Part shown: positions 36,494 to 64,000 of the stretch, one piece after another
Layout of the letters: each line of letters begins with the position of its first letter
Numbering within the stretch: the first letter of the stretch is position 1
From: Tretioscincus oriximinensis
Lineage: Eukaryota > Chordata > Lepidosauria > Squamata > Gymnophthalmidae
NCBI GenBank assembly: GCA_022410635.1
Contig: JAJVDF010000663.1
Location: 1-64,000, forward strand
Reading direction: 5' to 3'
Length of the DNA stretch: 64,000 nt
The notes under the pieces: model-generated
What the model saw: the letters and a program-made list of their open reading frames with translations, nothing else
The model's database searches: none
Told to the model about the DNA's origin: nothing
Position numbers and translations under genes: made by a program

Positions 36494-39400
36494 CTTAGGG
36501 GCAATTATTATAGGGAATAAATAAATGTTATGGCTGAAATACCACACAGGTGTCTCCATGCAAAGAAAACTTTTTCACAGACTGCAGTGCAGTAGAAGAT
36601 GCCTCCCCACCCAAACAAAGCTTTTTCAGTCTTCAAGGCTGAACACATCAATGCCACAACAGGTGCAAAATGCCTCCCTTGTTACTAAAAGTGTTTTATA
36701 TATACTGCAGTGCTGAACACACAAGCAACCATCATTCCAAATAAGATGCTTACCTACTATCCACATACTTTGGACAAAAAGTCAATACAAAACCTGATAG
36801 GAGAAACACCGCTTCCTACCACTGATTTCTTTTCACATGGAATGTGAGAACTATGGTAGCTTAAAATCCCTGGCACCCAAAACAATGCTGCCTCCAATGA
36901 AGCTGCCAATAAAACCTCTAGAGTTTGGATGGGTTATGTTTTTAAATGTTTTACCTATTGTTGTGATCTACCTGGGAGCTTTAAGTGAAGAGTTGGATAT
37001 AAATAAATAAAATAAACAAGTAGAATCACCAGTTGATGAATATTACCTGTACAACCCAGGCTCCTCTAGTTGACTCTCCTGAATATAGGAAGATACACCT
37101 TGTTCTTTCCCTTTAGTGCATGTGAACTAATGAATCAGAAAATTAGCATGGTCTTTACAATGCAGTTGTAAGAAACGTTAGTGCCACTGAATCATTCTAT
37201 TCCCTTCNTGCTGGCAAGATATGTGTGACCAGGCATCTTTTTTTCAAAGTAGACTGGTTTCATTTGCATTAAAAATCTAGTCAGAATATAATATTTCACC
37301 GCCTTGGTTTGTTCCTTTGAGAATTTTGCACCTGCTTCTGGGCCACCAGGGAAAACCCCCTGTTACTCAACATTATGAAGGTTGAAATGGACATACCATT
37401 TCTCCCACTCCTGATCTGAATAAAGTGCTTGAAGATCTACTTGATTTTGCTACAGATTTTTTGGATAGTCAAAAGCATATTGTTAAGGTTTCATTCTTTA
37501 TCTATTTGTTTAAAGATTTTTTCCTACTTGGACAAATGGCATCTTCCTTTTTTTAATGATCTAGGTAGTTACAGTTAATTAGCTTCCTATCACCATCACC
37601 ATTTTATGCACATGAAAAGAAAAAAGTACTATAACATGCTTTAAATTATTTTGGAGTAGAAAATTATTAGGAAATGCCAGTTTCCTAATAGGCTCACTCT
37701 TGTACTGATGTTTACTTTGCTTCATGTGTTGTGAGATTTTGGTAATAGCTTTTAATACAATGCTACTCTTGAACAATGAGGAATACAAAACTTGCAGCTC
37801 CAAGTCACATTACCTTTGCTGCCACTGTGGCTAAAAAGGGGAAGCTTAGAACCAACCCTCGTGCTTCTCTTTCCATTTCTTTCTCTCCCCTCAATGCCAC
37901 CATGTTTTCATTAATCCTAAAACTGTATCAGGTCTCTGTTTCCCCTTTACTTTCCCAAATATCTATCTGCTCAGCATCTATCTCCAAGTTATTAACATTT
38001 CTGTTCTTGAGTAATCATGGCAACTCTGAAGTAATTACATGACTATACGACAAGATACTTCTCAGCACTTTGCTGTATCCGTAATTAAAACATGCGTGTT
38101 AAACTATGGATATGTGCATTCTTGTAATAGAATGGTCTATTTATTCTAGTCTGTTTAAAGGCTCTGTGCAGTAATTTCTACTGCTTTGATGCAGAGATTT
38201 GATGTTCTTGTACAGAGGGTGTCACCTTTTGTCTCATAAATAAACATGCAATGTTTCTTGCCAAACCTACATGGCATTATGCTGACTGTGACAAAGCTCC
38301 AGTTATCTGGCATGGCACAGAAAGTTCATGAACGTTTTGCAGCTGCCTGGGAATGAAATTGTAAGCAAAAAATAAAATGCTGACATAGCTTAGTTTTTGT
38401 GAGGAGAACAAAATGTTGATTTTAGTTAAAGTTGGATCTGATTCTGAGGGTAATATTTACATTTAGGGAACAAGCAGGGAATGGAAAACACATGTGAAGG
38501 TAAGGTCAAAAGGCCAAAAGAGATGCAGAAATAAGGCCAAAAATGGTGGAGGGAAACACACTGTTGTTGGCAAACAGCAATGTGTAGGGTCTGGAGAAAA
38601 AGATCTAGGAGTCCGTGTGTTCACATTTCTCTATGGCGATGAGGATTCATTGGATAAATATACGTTTGGTAGCCTAACTTAAATCACAGGTTACCACTGC
38701 TAACTTACTATTGCCTGTCAATCTAATTTACCTTACAGGCTGTTACAGTTAAAAAAACTGTAGAGAAAGAGCATGATTTTAGGTCCTTCAGGTAAAAGGA
38801 TATGAGTACTAGAAGTTAAATAAAAGCTGTGGTAGGATGGGGGACACAGGGATATTAACAATATTAATCAAAAGTAGTATGAAAAAAACTGAATGCCAAA
38901 ACCCCCTCAAAAGAGTTGGACCAAAAAATGACAAGGAGGAATTGTGAGGAGTGTCAGACAGCTAAAGGATGGAAAACAAAAAAGCTGACTTCTTGCTCCA
39001 TAGTAGATCAGATGAAAAANTCTTTGCTTATTTATTGTTATTGCCCTTCTGAGAATTGGTTTCTAAGTAAGAAATAAAAAACTCCAAAATCCCAAAATGT
39101 GAGCTGTTTACATGTTGGACTAAATCAAAGGATCAATATTTTTGTTGTGATTTTGTTTCACCATTTGTGTACCACTTCTGGTGTATTTTATAATTCTGGA
39201 TTTCCAGCCTTTATTATGCTGTATATCTGAACCCATTGTGCTCTAAGGACCTGATGTTTATTCTGGATTAGTCCAGTTCTTCAGGGCTGAAAATTGTTTA
39301 AAAGCTTGTGTGTAACCAGGGCCTAAGTTCCTCACATGAATAATGGTGTGTTTTGTTAACTGACAGAATATGAGAATTATGTGTCTTATGTTTCTATGCC

Positions 39401-40704
39401 CTACATTCAACATTGAATGTGGGATAAGAAGCATTTCCTAATATGACCCACTTCCACAAGTGACAGTAACTCAAGATGGTTGATACCTTGTTCAAGTAGG
39501 AGACAGACAGATTACTAGGGATTAAATGAGGCTTTAATCCAAAACGCTGGTTTATCTCTTCCCTTATTCTTTTCTTTAAGAAAGCAGAAGCTGTTTATTA
39601 AAGGGGAAAAGGTAACTTTAAATCAGACTTTTTTTACCTGAGTTTTCCTGGTAAAATTGATTTGTATGAATTGTAAATCTGCGCCAGAATCTGTTACTGC
39701 ATTAAAAAGTATTCTATTGAAAATAGGCTTTAAAAATTGGTAGAATTATACCTGGTTGCAATCCAAGTGCAGCCACTTTGAGCCATTCTGTGACACATAA
39801 CCGGGTGACTCACAGGTTACTGTATCTGTAGCAGCCTCTAGGTTGATGTCAAGATGAATATATCTTCACAATGCTTGTTATTACATCAAGGTTCTTAGAG
39901 CTAAAGTTCTAGATACCTTGAAGCAGGTAACAGTTACTCATTTATTACTCAGTTCTGCAGGAAAACATGAGAACCATGATGTTTTGAAACTTTAAATGTT
40001 ACTTAATATAATTAAGGAACCAGTTTGGAGTTTTCTAAAGACAAATCATACTTTCATCCATATGTTAAATGGAAGGATCCATTGTTAGTATGTTTCAGAA
40101 AAGATCTACCATGCAGTTGTGGTACAGAATTGTTAAGATCTCTGCATGACTAAGGATCAGTTCATAATTGACAAGTACAGTTGGGGAAGGGAAAATCAGT
40201 AAAGGTTAGAACTCGTTTGCAAGGAAATATAAATTAAAAATATACTTCCGACGTATAATGTGACAGCATTCTTATTAAGTTGAATAGCTCATTTATGGGG
40301 GTGGGTGGGTGGTTAAATATATTTCCACTAAAAATTACTATGGTGAGGAAGTTTCTGTACATGTATGCTTACTTTTTGTATTTGTGTGTGTGTAATTAGA
40401 TAGATTACAAAAGATTTGCAAAAATCATTTTTGAAACTTGAAGCATTTGAGAATATTACATTCAAAGGTTGCACTTTGATACTGGTTTTTAAGGAAAGAT
40501 ATTTCTAAAGTATAAAGCAGCACAGACACGATAATATTAAGCCGTTTTTTTCCTTACATATTCTGAATAAATCTATTTTTTCTATCAGAGTCATGTATTT
40601 TGATTATTGTCCCCAGATTATTATTTTTAATAGTGTGTTAGCATTTGGCTATTTCTTGCACAACTTCTATAAACATGGATGCTCAGCAGGGTCCATCTTT
40701 ATTA

Positions 40705-40835
40705 GTACTAGGAATTGGAAACTGTTTAGGATTAGATTAGGAAGAGTAAATGGCAAACCACATCTGTGTTGTTGCCAGGAAACCCATGAAGATTTTGTCC
40801 ATGCAATCACTAGATATCAATCTTGACCTGGCAGC
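40705..40835 (+). repeat. Diverged SINE-like fragment
   Basis: The stretch aaaccacatctgtgttgttgcc followed by ggaaacccatgaagattttg resembles a repeat phrase common in squamate genomes (similar wording near 55480-55545). The open frame across it is not convincing. Assignment is tentative. Confidence 0.3.
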
Positions 40836-41044
40836 ATCTATACTTTATCCAATTAGTTAAAATCAGTAGCAATATAGTGACCCTAAAAAAAGCTGCTAAT
40901 AAAACTATTTGTAATCTTATTTTCAGAAATGAAATATTATAGTTTGGAAATCAGCCCCCCATTCTGTGGGAAGAGTAATTTCATTTTNTTATTTTAATAT
41001 ACCGCTCTGAACATAATATCATTTCTTTTTACTTTTGTTTGCAG

Positions 41045-58312
<17,268 letters not shown>

Positions 58313-58760
58313 TAACTCTCATTTTCATTTACAAGGGAGGAAGATTACTGCATATACAGTTCTTTAAATAATAATCTTGTTCCTCCTAAAATATACTTTC
58401 TGTATTCAGAAGAATATTTCTCTAGTTAACAGCATATACTTTGCATATATGCCAATATATTGTATTATATTTCCAATTGGAAAACTAGATATATATTGTT
58501 AATCATGGCTTTGGTGTTATATTTTGTTTTTATTTCCTGAATCATTGTGTGCCATAGTATCTGCTAGAGAATCAGGAGGAGGAGGGAGCTTTTAAGAGAA
58601 GATACTTATTAAGTCTAAATTCTATAGAAAAGAATGGTTTTAGTTTCACCAAAGTATTTTTAGTTCCTCTCCTATTNCATTTTTAAGTTTATGTACTCTG
58701 CCTCTTGGTGACATTGTAAAGAAATATAATTGCATTAAATCTCTTTTGCATGTTATTGTA
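58313..58760 (+). other. CPNE1 3' untranslated region
   Basis: AT-rich sequence with no repeats up to the SINE at 58779. An ATTAAA signal at 58734-58739 is followed by a U-rich stretch (ctcttttgcatgttattg), so cleavage near 58755-58765 is plausible. Confidence 0.6.
58734..58739 (+). terminator. Poly(A) signal ATTAAA of CPNE1
   Basis: The second most common poly(A) signal variant, about 420 bases after the stop, with a U/GU-rich element 8-20 bases downstream. No AATAAA lies between it and the stop codon. Confidence 0.5.
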
Positions 58761-58778
58761 CAGCACTACAATCCATGC

Positions 58779-59092
58779 TTGCAGGCATGGATAGCTCAAT
58801 CGCTTAGGAAACGGTCTCTCATCTGCGAGATTGGGTTTCGAAGCCCTGTGTCGGACATGGGGAGGGATGAGCACCTTCCACTAGCCTGTAGCTCTAGCCA
58901 ACCCAGCTATTCGAAAGCAGGAGCTGCAAGAAATTGCAACTGACTGCAAGTAGATACATGGGAACCACCAGAGTCTGGTGGGGAAGATAGAATGTAAGNC
59001 TTCGGGCAAAATACCCTTGTAATCTGCTTTGAGTCCCTTTGAAAGGTGAGAAAAAGCGGGGTATAAAAACCCAGTTCTTCTTCTTCTACTAT
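58779..59092 (+). repeat. tRNA-derived SINE, copy A
   Basis: The head carries an A-box-like gatagctcaatcgcttagg and a B-box-like gggtttcgaagccc, the layout of a tRNA-derived pol III promoter. The body includes ccaacccagctattcgaaag. The 3' part (ctttgagtccctttgaaagg, then agcggggtataaaaac) resembles a LINE tail and ends in a TTC-rich run. Confidence 0.85.
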
Positions 59093-60115
59093 TGATTTAG
59101 TAAGTATTCTGAACACAAAATAATATTTTGTGCAAGGTAATACATTAACCTTGTTCCCACTGCCCCTTTTAGTCTAATTTGGGAAGAAAGGAGATGAAGT
59201 TCCACCCACTCAAACAAGAATTCCTTGTCCCAGTGGAGCCAGGGAATGAGATTATTTTTGAGTAGAGATATCCACCTCTGGCGTAAGGAAAAGGAGAACT
59301 GTAAACTCCCCCAGGCCAGTAACCAATTTTGAGATTTCTCAGTGGATATATATAAATTAAGAGGGTGCCATTTCTAATGAATCCCCAATTCTACCTTTTT
59401 CAGCTCTCCCTGCAAAAGTTAGGCAGGGTGAGATCGATCAGAAAGTGGAGTCTCATCAATTTTTTGATCAACCATCCTGCCCCTTCGTTTTGTTTTTCTA
59501 ATGGCTGATATTTGCAAAGCTATGTAGCTGTGCAAATATCAGCATTGGAAAAAAGCCTGATCCCTCTTTAGTGGCTGCAGCTTTATAACAGTGATTCAGA
59601 AAACATTTGAGTGCCAAGACATAACTGCTGTCCCAGAGATGAATATCTCCACCCAAAGATAATCTGCCCTGGCCTTAAAGGCTAAAGAAATGGAACTCAG
59701 TCTCAGAAGTCGATTGAGATCAGAGAAAAGCCAAGTAACATTTACCTGGTTTTATTCCACCTCAGGCAGGGAATTCTTGGAAATTCCTTTTGCCTGTAGG
59801 CCAGCTCTTTACTTTAAACAGAAAAACAGTGGGGCCAGCATTGGTGGAATCCATTCTCTGTTCCATTTTAAAAGCCTGTTGGAATAGGATCTAAGCGTAA
59901 TCGTGGCGCCTTAAACGCTTAAAAGTCGTGGGTTTCAAAAAAACAATATTTCAGTTGTTTTTTACAACTGTAGATTATAGAACAAAGGATGGGGTGAGAA
60001 AAAATTATCAAATAAAAGGCAAGGAGAAGTGCTTTGTGAATACTTCTTTTCCTCAGCTTTTACTGGAAAAGTGGCTGCTATAATCCCCCACTCCCAGATG
60101 ATGCATATATGAATA
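59093..60115. other. Downstream intergenic DNA, nothing recognised
   Basis: Between the two SINE copies I see no conserved frame, RNA gene or clear repeat. The short open frames are not convincing. By synteny SPAG4 might lie further to the right, but nothing here resembles it. Confidence 0.4.
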
Positions 60116-60118
60116 CAT

Positions 60119-60435
60119 ACAGGCANGGATAGCTCAGTTGCTTAGGAATTCGTCTCTCGCCTGGAAGATCGGGTTTCGAAGCCTTGTGTGGGACGTGGGG
60201 AGAGCTGAGCACCTTCCACTAGCCTGTACCTCTAGCCAACCCAGCTATTCGAAAGCATGAATTNCAAGAAATTGCAACTGACTGCAAGTAGATACATGGG
60301 AACCCCGAGCCTGGTGGGGAAGATAGAATGTCAGCCTTCGGGCAAAATATATCCTTGTAAGCCACTTTGAGTCCCTTTGAAAGGTGAGAAAAGCGGGATA
60401 TAAGAACCACGTTCTTCTTCTTCTTCTTCTTCTAT
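60119..60435 (+). repeat. tRNA-derived SINE, copy B with (TTC)n tail
   Basis: It matches copy A at 58779 throughout. The A-box gatagctcagttgcttagg and B-box gggtttcgaagcc are better preserved. It ends gggatataagaaccac and then about seven ttc/ctt units. Confidence 0.88.
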
Positions 60436-62185
60436 AAATTACTGCCTTAATTTTAGCTGTGCCTTTACAGAATGCCATAAAGAAGCCTTAATTTTCTGTT
60501 TCTAGGATTCAATGCTATTTATACTTAAACATTATAATTAAAGGTTTATACTTAAGGCCAAAAGGGTTAAATATGTTTCAATTGTCCACATATTGAAAAT
60601 TAATTTGTAGCTCTTCATTTTTCTCCCATTAAATCTAGCAGCCAAAGATAATTCTGAGGATAAAAAAAATCTCTTACAGAATTTCTCTATCACCAAATTC
60701 AAATATATAGTATATATCAGTCAAATATATCAGTTACTGTAAAAGCTGGAATGCGTGCATTATACTACATAAAAGTTACAGTTATATTAGACTATATAAT
60801 AGTTACAATTTTAAAATAGTTGGTTTTATACACTATGCACTTTAAAACAAAGCAGTAAATCTTTGCAGAGTTTGTAAAAAATGATAGTCAAACTTTGCCA
60901 ATTTTAAATATTAGTCCTTTGTTTCAAAGCCAAATTATGTATAGTATAATTTCAATACTGTATGTCGCGTATTGAAACCTATAGAATTTCTTTTTTACTT
61001 TCAGAATTGTTTATAATGCAAATTATAGAACAAAAGAGTTTTTTTGCAAGCTTTATTATATTGTTGCTTAACAGATTTTAAAAATATTCATTTATATTCC
61101 AATCCTTTTCCAGTTTTTTTCTTTGTGATAACAAGAGAAAAGCAGCAGCAAAGATAAAAATCACAAGCAAATAAATGCAAATCCAATTTTTAAAATGTAA
61201 TTGTTTTTCATATTTGATGCCTATTCACCAGAATGAAAAATGGACTATGAAATGACATTCAACAATTTAAACATTCTTATTTGCCTTGAAAATCATCCTT
61301 TTGAGAAAACTTTTCTAAATAACCAATCTGTTGTTTAGAAGATAGGTATATTCCTTGTAACTTTGGGCTAGTTTTGGATTCATTCATACTTACTAGGGCT
61401 CCATCTGCAAACAGCACTATTTTTATTGCATTTACACAAATCCCAGAATCCCAATGGAAGGTCTGATAAAGATGACATTGTTCAAGCTCCTATTGTTATT
61501 AATAGCCTGTTCTAAGCCTGTGCAAAGTGCCTTTTCTGCAGCATCAAATAAAAATGAATCTTCAGTTAACACTGTTTCTCAGCAGTGACAACACTTGAGA
61601 TACACTGTGGGCTTAGATCAGCCTACTATCTGAGATCATCAGAAGAATCCCATTGAGCTGTAATGACTCTTGATAACTGCTAGAAATAGGGAATTTTTAA
61701 AGCAATGATCATGCTTCTATGAAACAATGTTCAGAAAGGATTTGTCATGTGTTCCCTATTTGACAATGTTGAAATCACATTTCCTCACTCTGCCATTTGG
61801 GGATTAACTTCTGGTTGATTAGTCAATTTTTTACAGTTGCCTTCTATTTTGCTATAATTTACTTCATCATTCTATTTTATTTTACATATTATTTGAAAGT
61901 ATCTATAGGTTAGTATGAAAATCCCATAAAAAAGAAAGAATTTAAAATTTAATTTCAGAATGCTGAAAATTGTGCATTTTTATTGTTTCTAACACTTTAC
62001 CTGGAACAGGCATTAAAGTGACAGGTTTATAATTTCTGGGGTCAAATTATAGAAATTATTATAATTTCTCCATCATGGCAGACAAAGGTTGGTCCAGAAT
62101 TTGCTTTTTGATTGCTCCTAGGTACTTGAATAAGTTTACAAACGTAATTATTTCCACATAACCCAGCTGTGGCAGTCTGTGGTGG
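60436..62185. other. Intergenic DNA, nothing recognised
   Basis: AT-rich sequence with no convincing genes, RNA genes or repeat families that I can name. Confidence 0.4.
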
Positions 62186-62193
62186 AATTAAGC

Positions 62194-62379
62194 CAGTGGT
62201 GGGATTCAGCTGGTGTGCACTGATCCAGTAGAATCAATACCTAATTTTGCTTGTTTTCTACGAATCAATTGTTATGTGCATCCAATAGCCCCTCCACATC
62301 CAGGCCCCATTGTTGCTTCCTGGGACACCAGCACTTAGGGCAGAGAACTAGTTGTTAAATGATTTGAATCCCACCATTG
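62194..62379. mobile_element. Short hAT MITE with perfect 8-bp target duplication
   Basis: The ends cagtggtgggattca and ttgaatcccaccattg form terminal inverted repeats. The flanking 8-mer aattaagc occurs on both sides (62186-62193 and 62380-62387), the hAT signature. It is 186 bases with no coding capacity. Confidence 0.9.
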
Positions 62380-62387
62380 AATTAAGC

Positions 62388-63920
62388 CATCATTGCCTTC
62401 TTAAGAGTGAGAGGCTGTTCTAGAAATGCCACTTGGCAAATCTAAGATTNAATTGTATTTTTTATGAAATGCGTGGGAAACTTACTGAATGAGCCAGCAA
62501 TTTTTGAAAAGTTGGGCTGTTCTTCTCTTCCACTCCTGAATTTGACTGGATTTTAATGTACCACAATTACCATTAAAATACTTTATTAAAGTATAGATGT
62601 TTTCAGTCTCTTATTGAGGTTAAATAAAGTCAACAAGGGTATCAGCATTTCTTTGCCCACCTAGTAGTGCTAAATTGCAAAGGAATTTCATTTGATGTTC
62701 TTTTTCAAAAAGTAGCAAAGCCTGTAATACAAGATAGTGTTCAGACTGGTGTTGAATGGGCCTGTGCCCTTTTGATTGACTCACACTTTCTCTTTTTTGG
62801 TTTATGTCTCCAGCCTGGTCTTGAGACTTATTGGAATGAGGCTGAACTACATACTTTTAGCTTTCACCTGTGTTGATCGCTCTTTAGTTGTATGGCCTGT
62901 TTCCAATATGTGTAAAAGTCCTTTAAACTTATAAGGTCCTAGACAACCTGAGCCCCAAATAGCTAGAGGATACATACAGATGTCTCCTTCCATATAGATC
63001 TGCCTATTCATTATGATCTGTTGGTGATTAGCTAATCTAAGGCGCTAGTCCTACACTCCTTAACTACCTCAATTCAGGGTATTTAAACCATACCCTCTTT
63101 GTTGCTACCATTGTCCAGGCTTTTTAAAAAGTATAGTCAGTGCTCCTAATATAAGGATAAGAGCAGTTGGTGACATGTCTGCAAAGGAGGGGGCAACATT
63201 AAAGAGAGGTGGGAGAACAAAATTACCATTAGCAGCATCTCCTCATGTCATTCCTTGTTCCCCTTCCAGGACACAGCCCCCCCCCCCAACAGCTGCCTTC
63301 CTTGGTATCTCCTCACAGCCTTCCTTAACACTCTCCACCCCCTAAAACCCACCCAGTCGGGACATGCACCCCTACTGTTCTTACCTCACTGCCAGCGTTT
63401 TTCCTCTTTGCCAGTGGTCCCCCCTCTCCACACTGACTTATACACCCCAAGAAATAAGTTTAGCTGAAAGCTTGTTTCTACAGTTCTTATCCAGTGTAAC
63501 AAATATTGTTGGGTGGTGGAGACTAATTAACTCCTAAAAATACTTGCCCAAAACTGATATTGCCTTCTATGATAATTTACTTCCTTGTTTGCAGCAGCTC
63601 ACTGTATGCGAAAGTGACCATTCATGACATTACCCTTATATCATAAATCATTTTCTACACGCCCATGTGAGCTCTACTTTAATAGTCTCCCAAAGCATGT
63701 AAACAACATTCAGGAAGAAAAATGTCTCAGGCATTCATTCTGCGTCATACAGTAAATCATGGTTGTTTAGGCTCTGCAAAGAAAAGGGAATTCTTGAAAA
63801 TATGAGAATTGTTTATGAGAGAAGAAAGAAAATAGTTTCCTGTTCAACACAATCACTTCCTAGGCATGATTAAATTGAAGGAATGTTTCTTGATAAGGCA
63901 TAATGTAATGTTTGTAAAAA
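62388..63920. other. Intergenic DNA, nothing recognised
   Basis: No supported gene. A C-rich, proline-like open frame at 63255-63467 includes a C-run and is probably incidental. Confidence 0.4.
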
Positions 63921-63926
63921 TGATCT

Positions 63927-64000
63927 GATACTCTGTGGCTCAGTGGTAGAGCAATCTGCTTGGAAAACAAATCCCCAATCTCTTCTCAGAAATTGGCAAG
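63927..64000 (+). repeat. Partial tRNA-like SINE head at window edge
   Basis: The motif tggctcagtggtagagcaat is a perfect tRNA A-box context, as in the head of a squamate tRNA-derived SINE. The window ends before a B-box. The sequence after the A-box does not fold as an intact tRNA, so a SINE is more likely than a tRNA gene. Confidence 0.5.

Larger units (their letters stand above)
15611..41044 (+). other. Remainder of CPNE1 intron 1
   Basis: About 25 kb of AT-rich intronic DNA between the RBM12 3' UTR and the first CPNE1 coding exon. It contains scattered LINE, SINE and DNA-transposon remnants and two unidentified open frames, listed separately. Between them I see nothing beyond simple AT-rich sequence and short LINE tails, for example 36930-37020, which ends in repeated ataaataaa. 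Confidence 0.7.

Noticed and set aside
40593..40826. 77-codon frame just before CPNE1 coding exon 1, considered as an extra exon
   Set aside because: It has no matching acceptor/donor phase. Part of it resembles a dispersed repeat, and copine-1 starts cleanly at 41045.
63255..63467. Proline-rich 70-codon frame
   Set aside because: It includes a C-run and has no start context, splice sites or recognisable domain.
63927..64000. tRNA gene at the right edge
   Set aside because: Only an A-box-like segment is present. The following bases do not give a B-box or cloverleaf, and the context resembles a SINE head.

Overview
This window is vertebrate nuclear DNA. It is AT-rich, with spliceosomal introns, a CpG-island promoter and many LINE, SINE and DNA-transposon remnants. 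The mix of CR1/L2-type LINEs ending in a repeated 'cttatgttctta' tail, a 5'-truncated L1, tRNA-derived SINEs with TTC-rich tails and several compact hAT, Tigger and Tc1-type elements suggests a squamate reptile. That assignment is an inference from repeats and protein divergence.

Two host genes on the + strand account for nearly all conserved coding sequence. RBM12 is one uninterrupted coding exon (11493-14129, 878 codons, five RRM-type segments). CPNE1 (copine-1) is split over 15 coding exons from 41045 to 58312. I could place every exon with GT-AG borders and a continuous frame, and they add up to 537 residues. As in other vertebrates, the two genes probably share a promoter and 5' untranslated exon in the CpG island near 930-1240. 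The RBM12 coding exon then lies inside the first intron of CPNE1, which is about 40 kb long. The choice of downstream acceptor (11472/11487 or 41045) would decide which protein is made.

Layout: 1-930, upstream repeats; 930-1600, CpG island, promoter and first exon; 1238-11471, intron with a juxtaposed acceptor/donor site, a Tc1-like palindrome, L2 and L1 fragments and a Tigger-like element; 11472-about 15600, RBM12 exon and 3' UTR; 15600-41044, rest of the long intron, with LINE fragments, a hAT-type element and two unidentified open frames (18373-18756 + and 20710-21114 -); 41045-58312, CPNE1 exons; 58313-64000, CPNE1 3' UTR and repeat-bearing downstream DNA.

The most interesting observation is an extra exon in CPNE1. 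Two homologous, same-phase exons (49821-49916 and 49984-50082) encode alternative versions of the third calcium-loop region of the second C2 domain, and only 67 bases separate them. This looks like a mutually exclusive exon pair that would swap a calcium-loop aspartate. Other points of interest are a foldback element family with target-site duplications, a hAT-like element carrying a gene-start-like GC-rich insert, and a recursive-splice-type site in the shared first intron.
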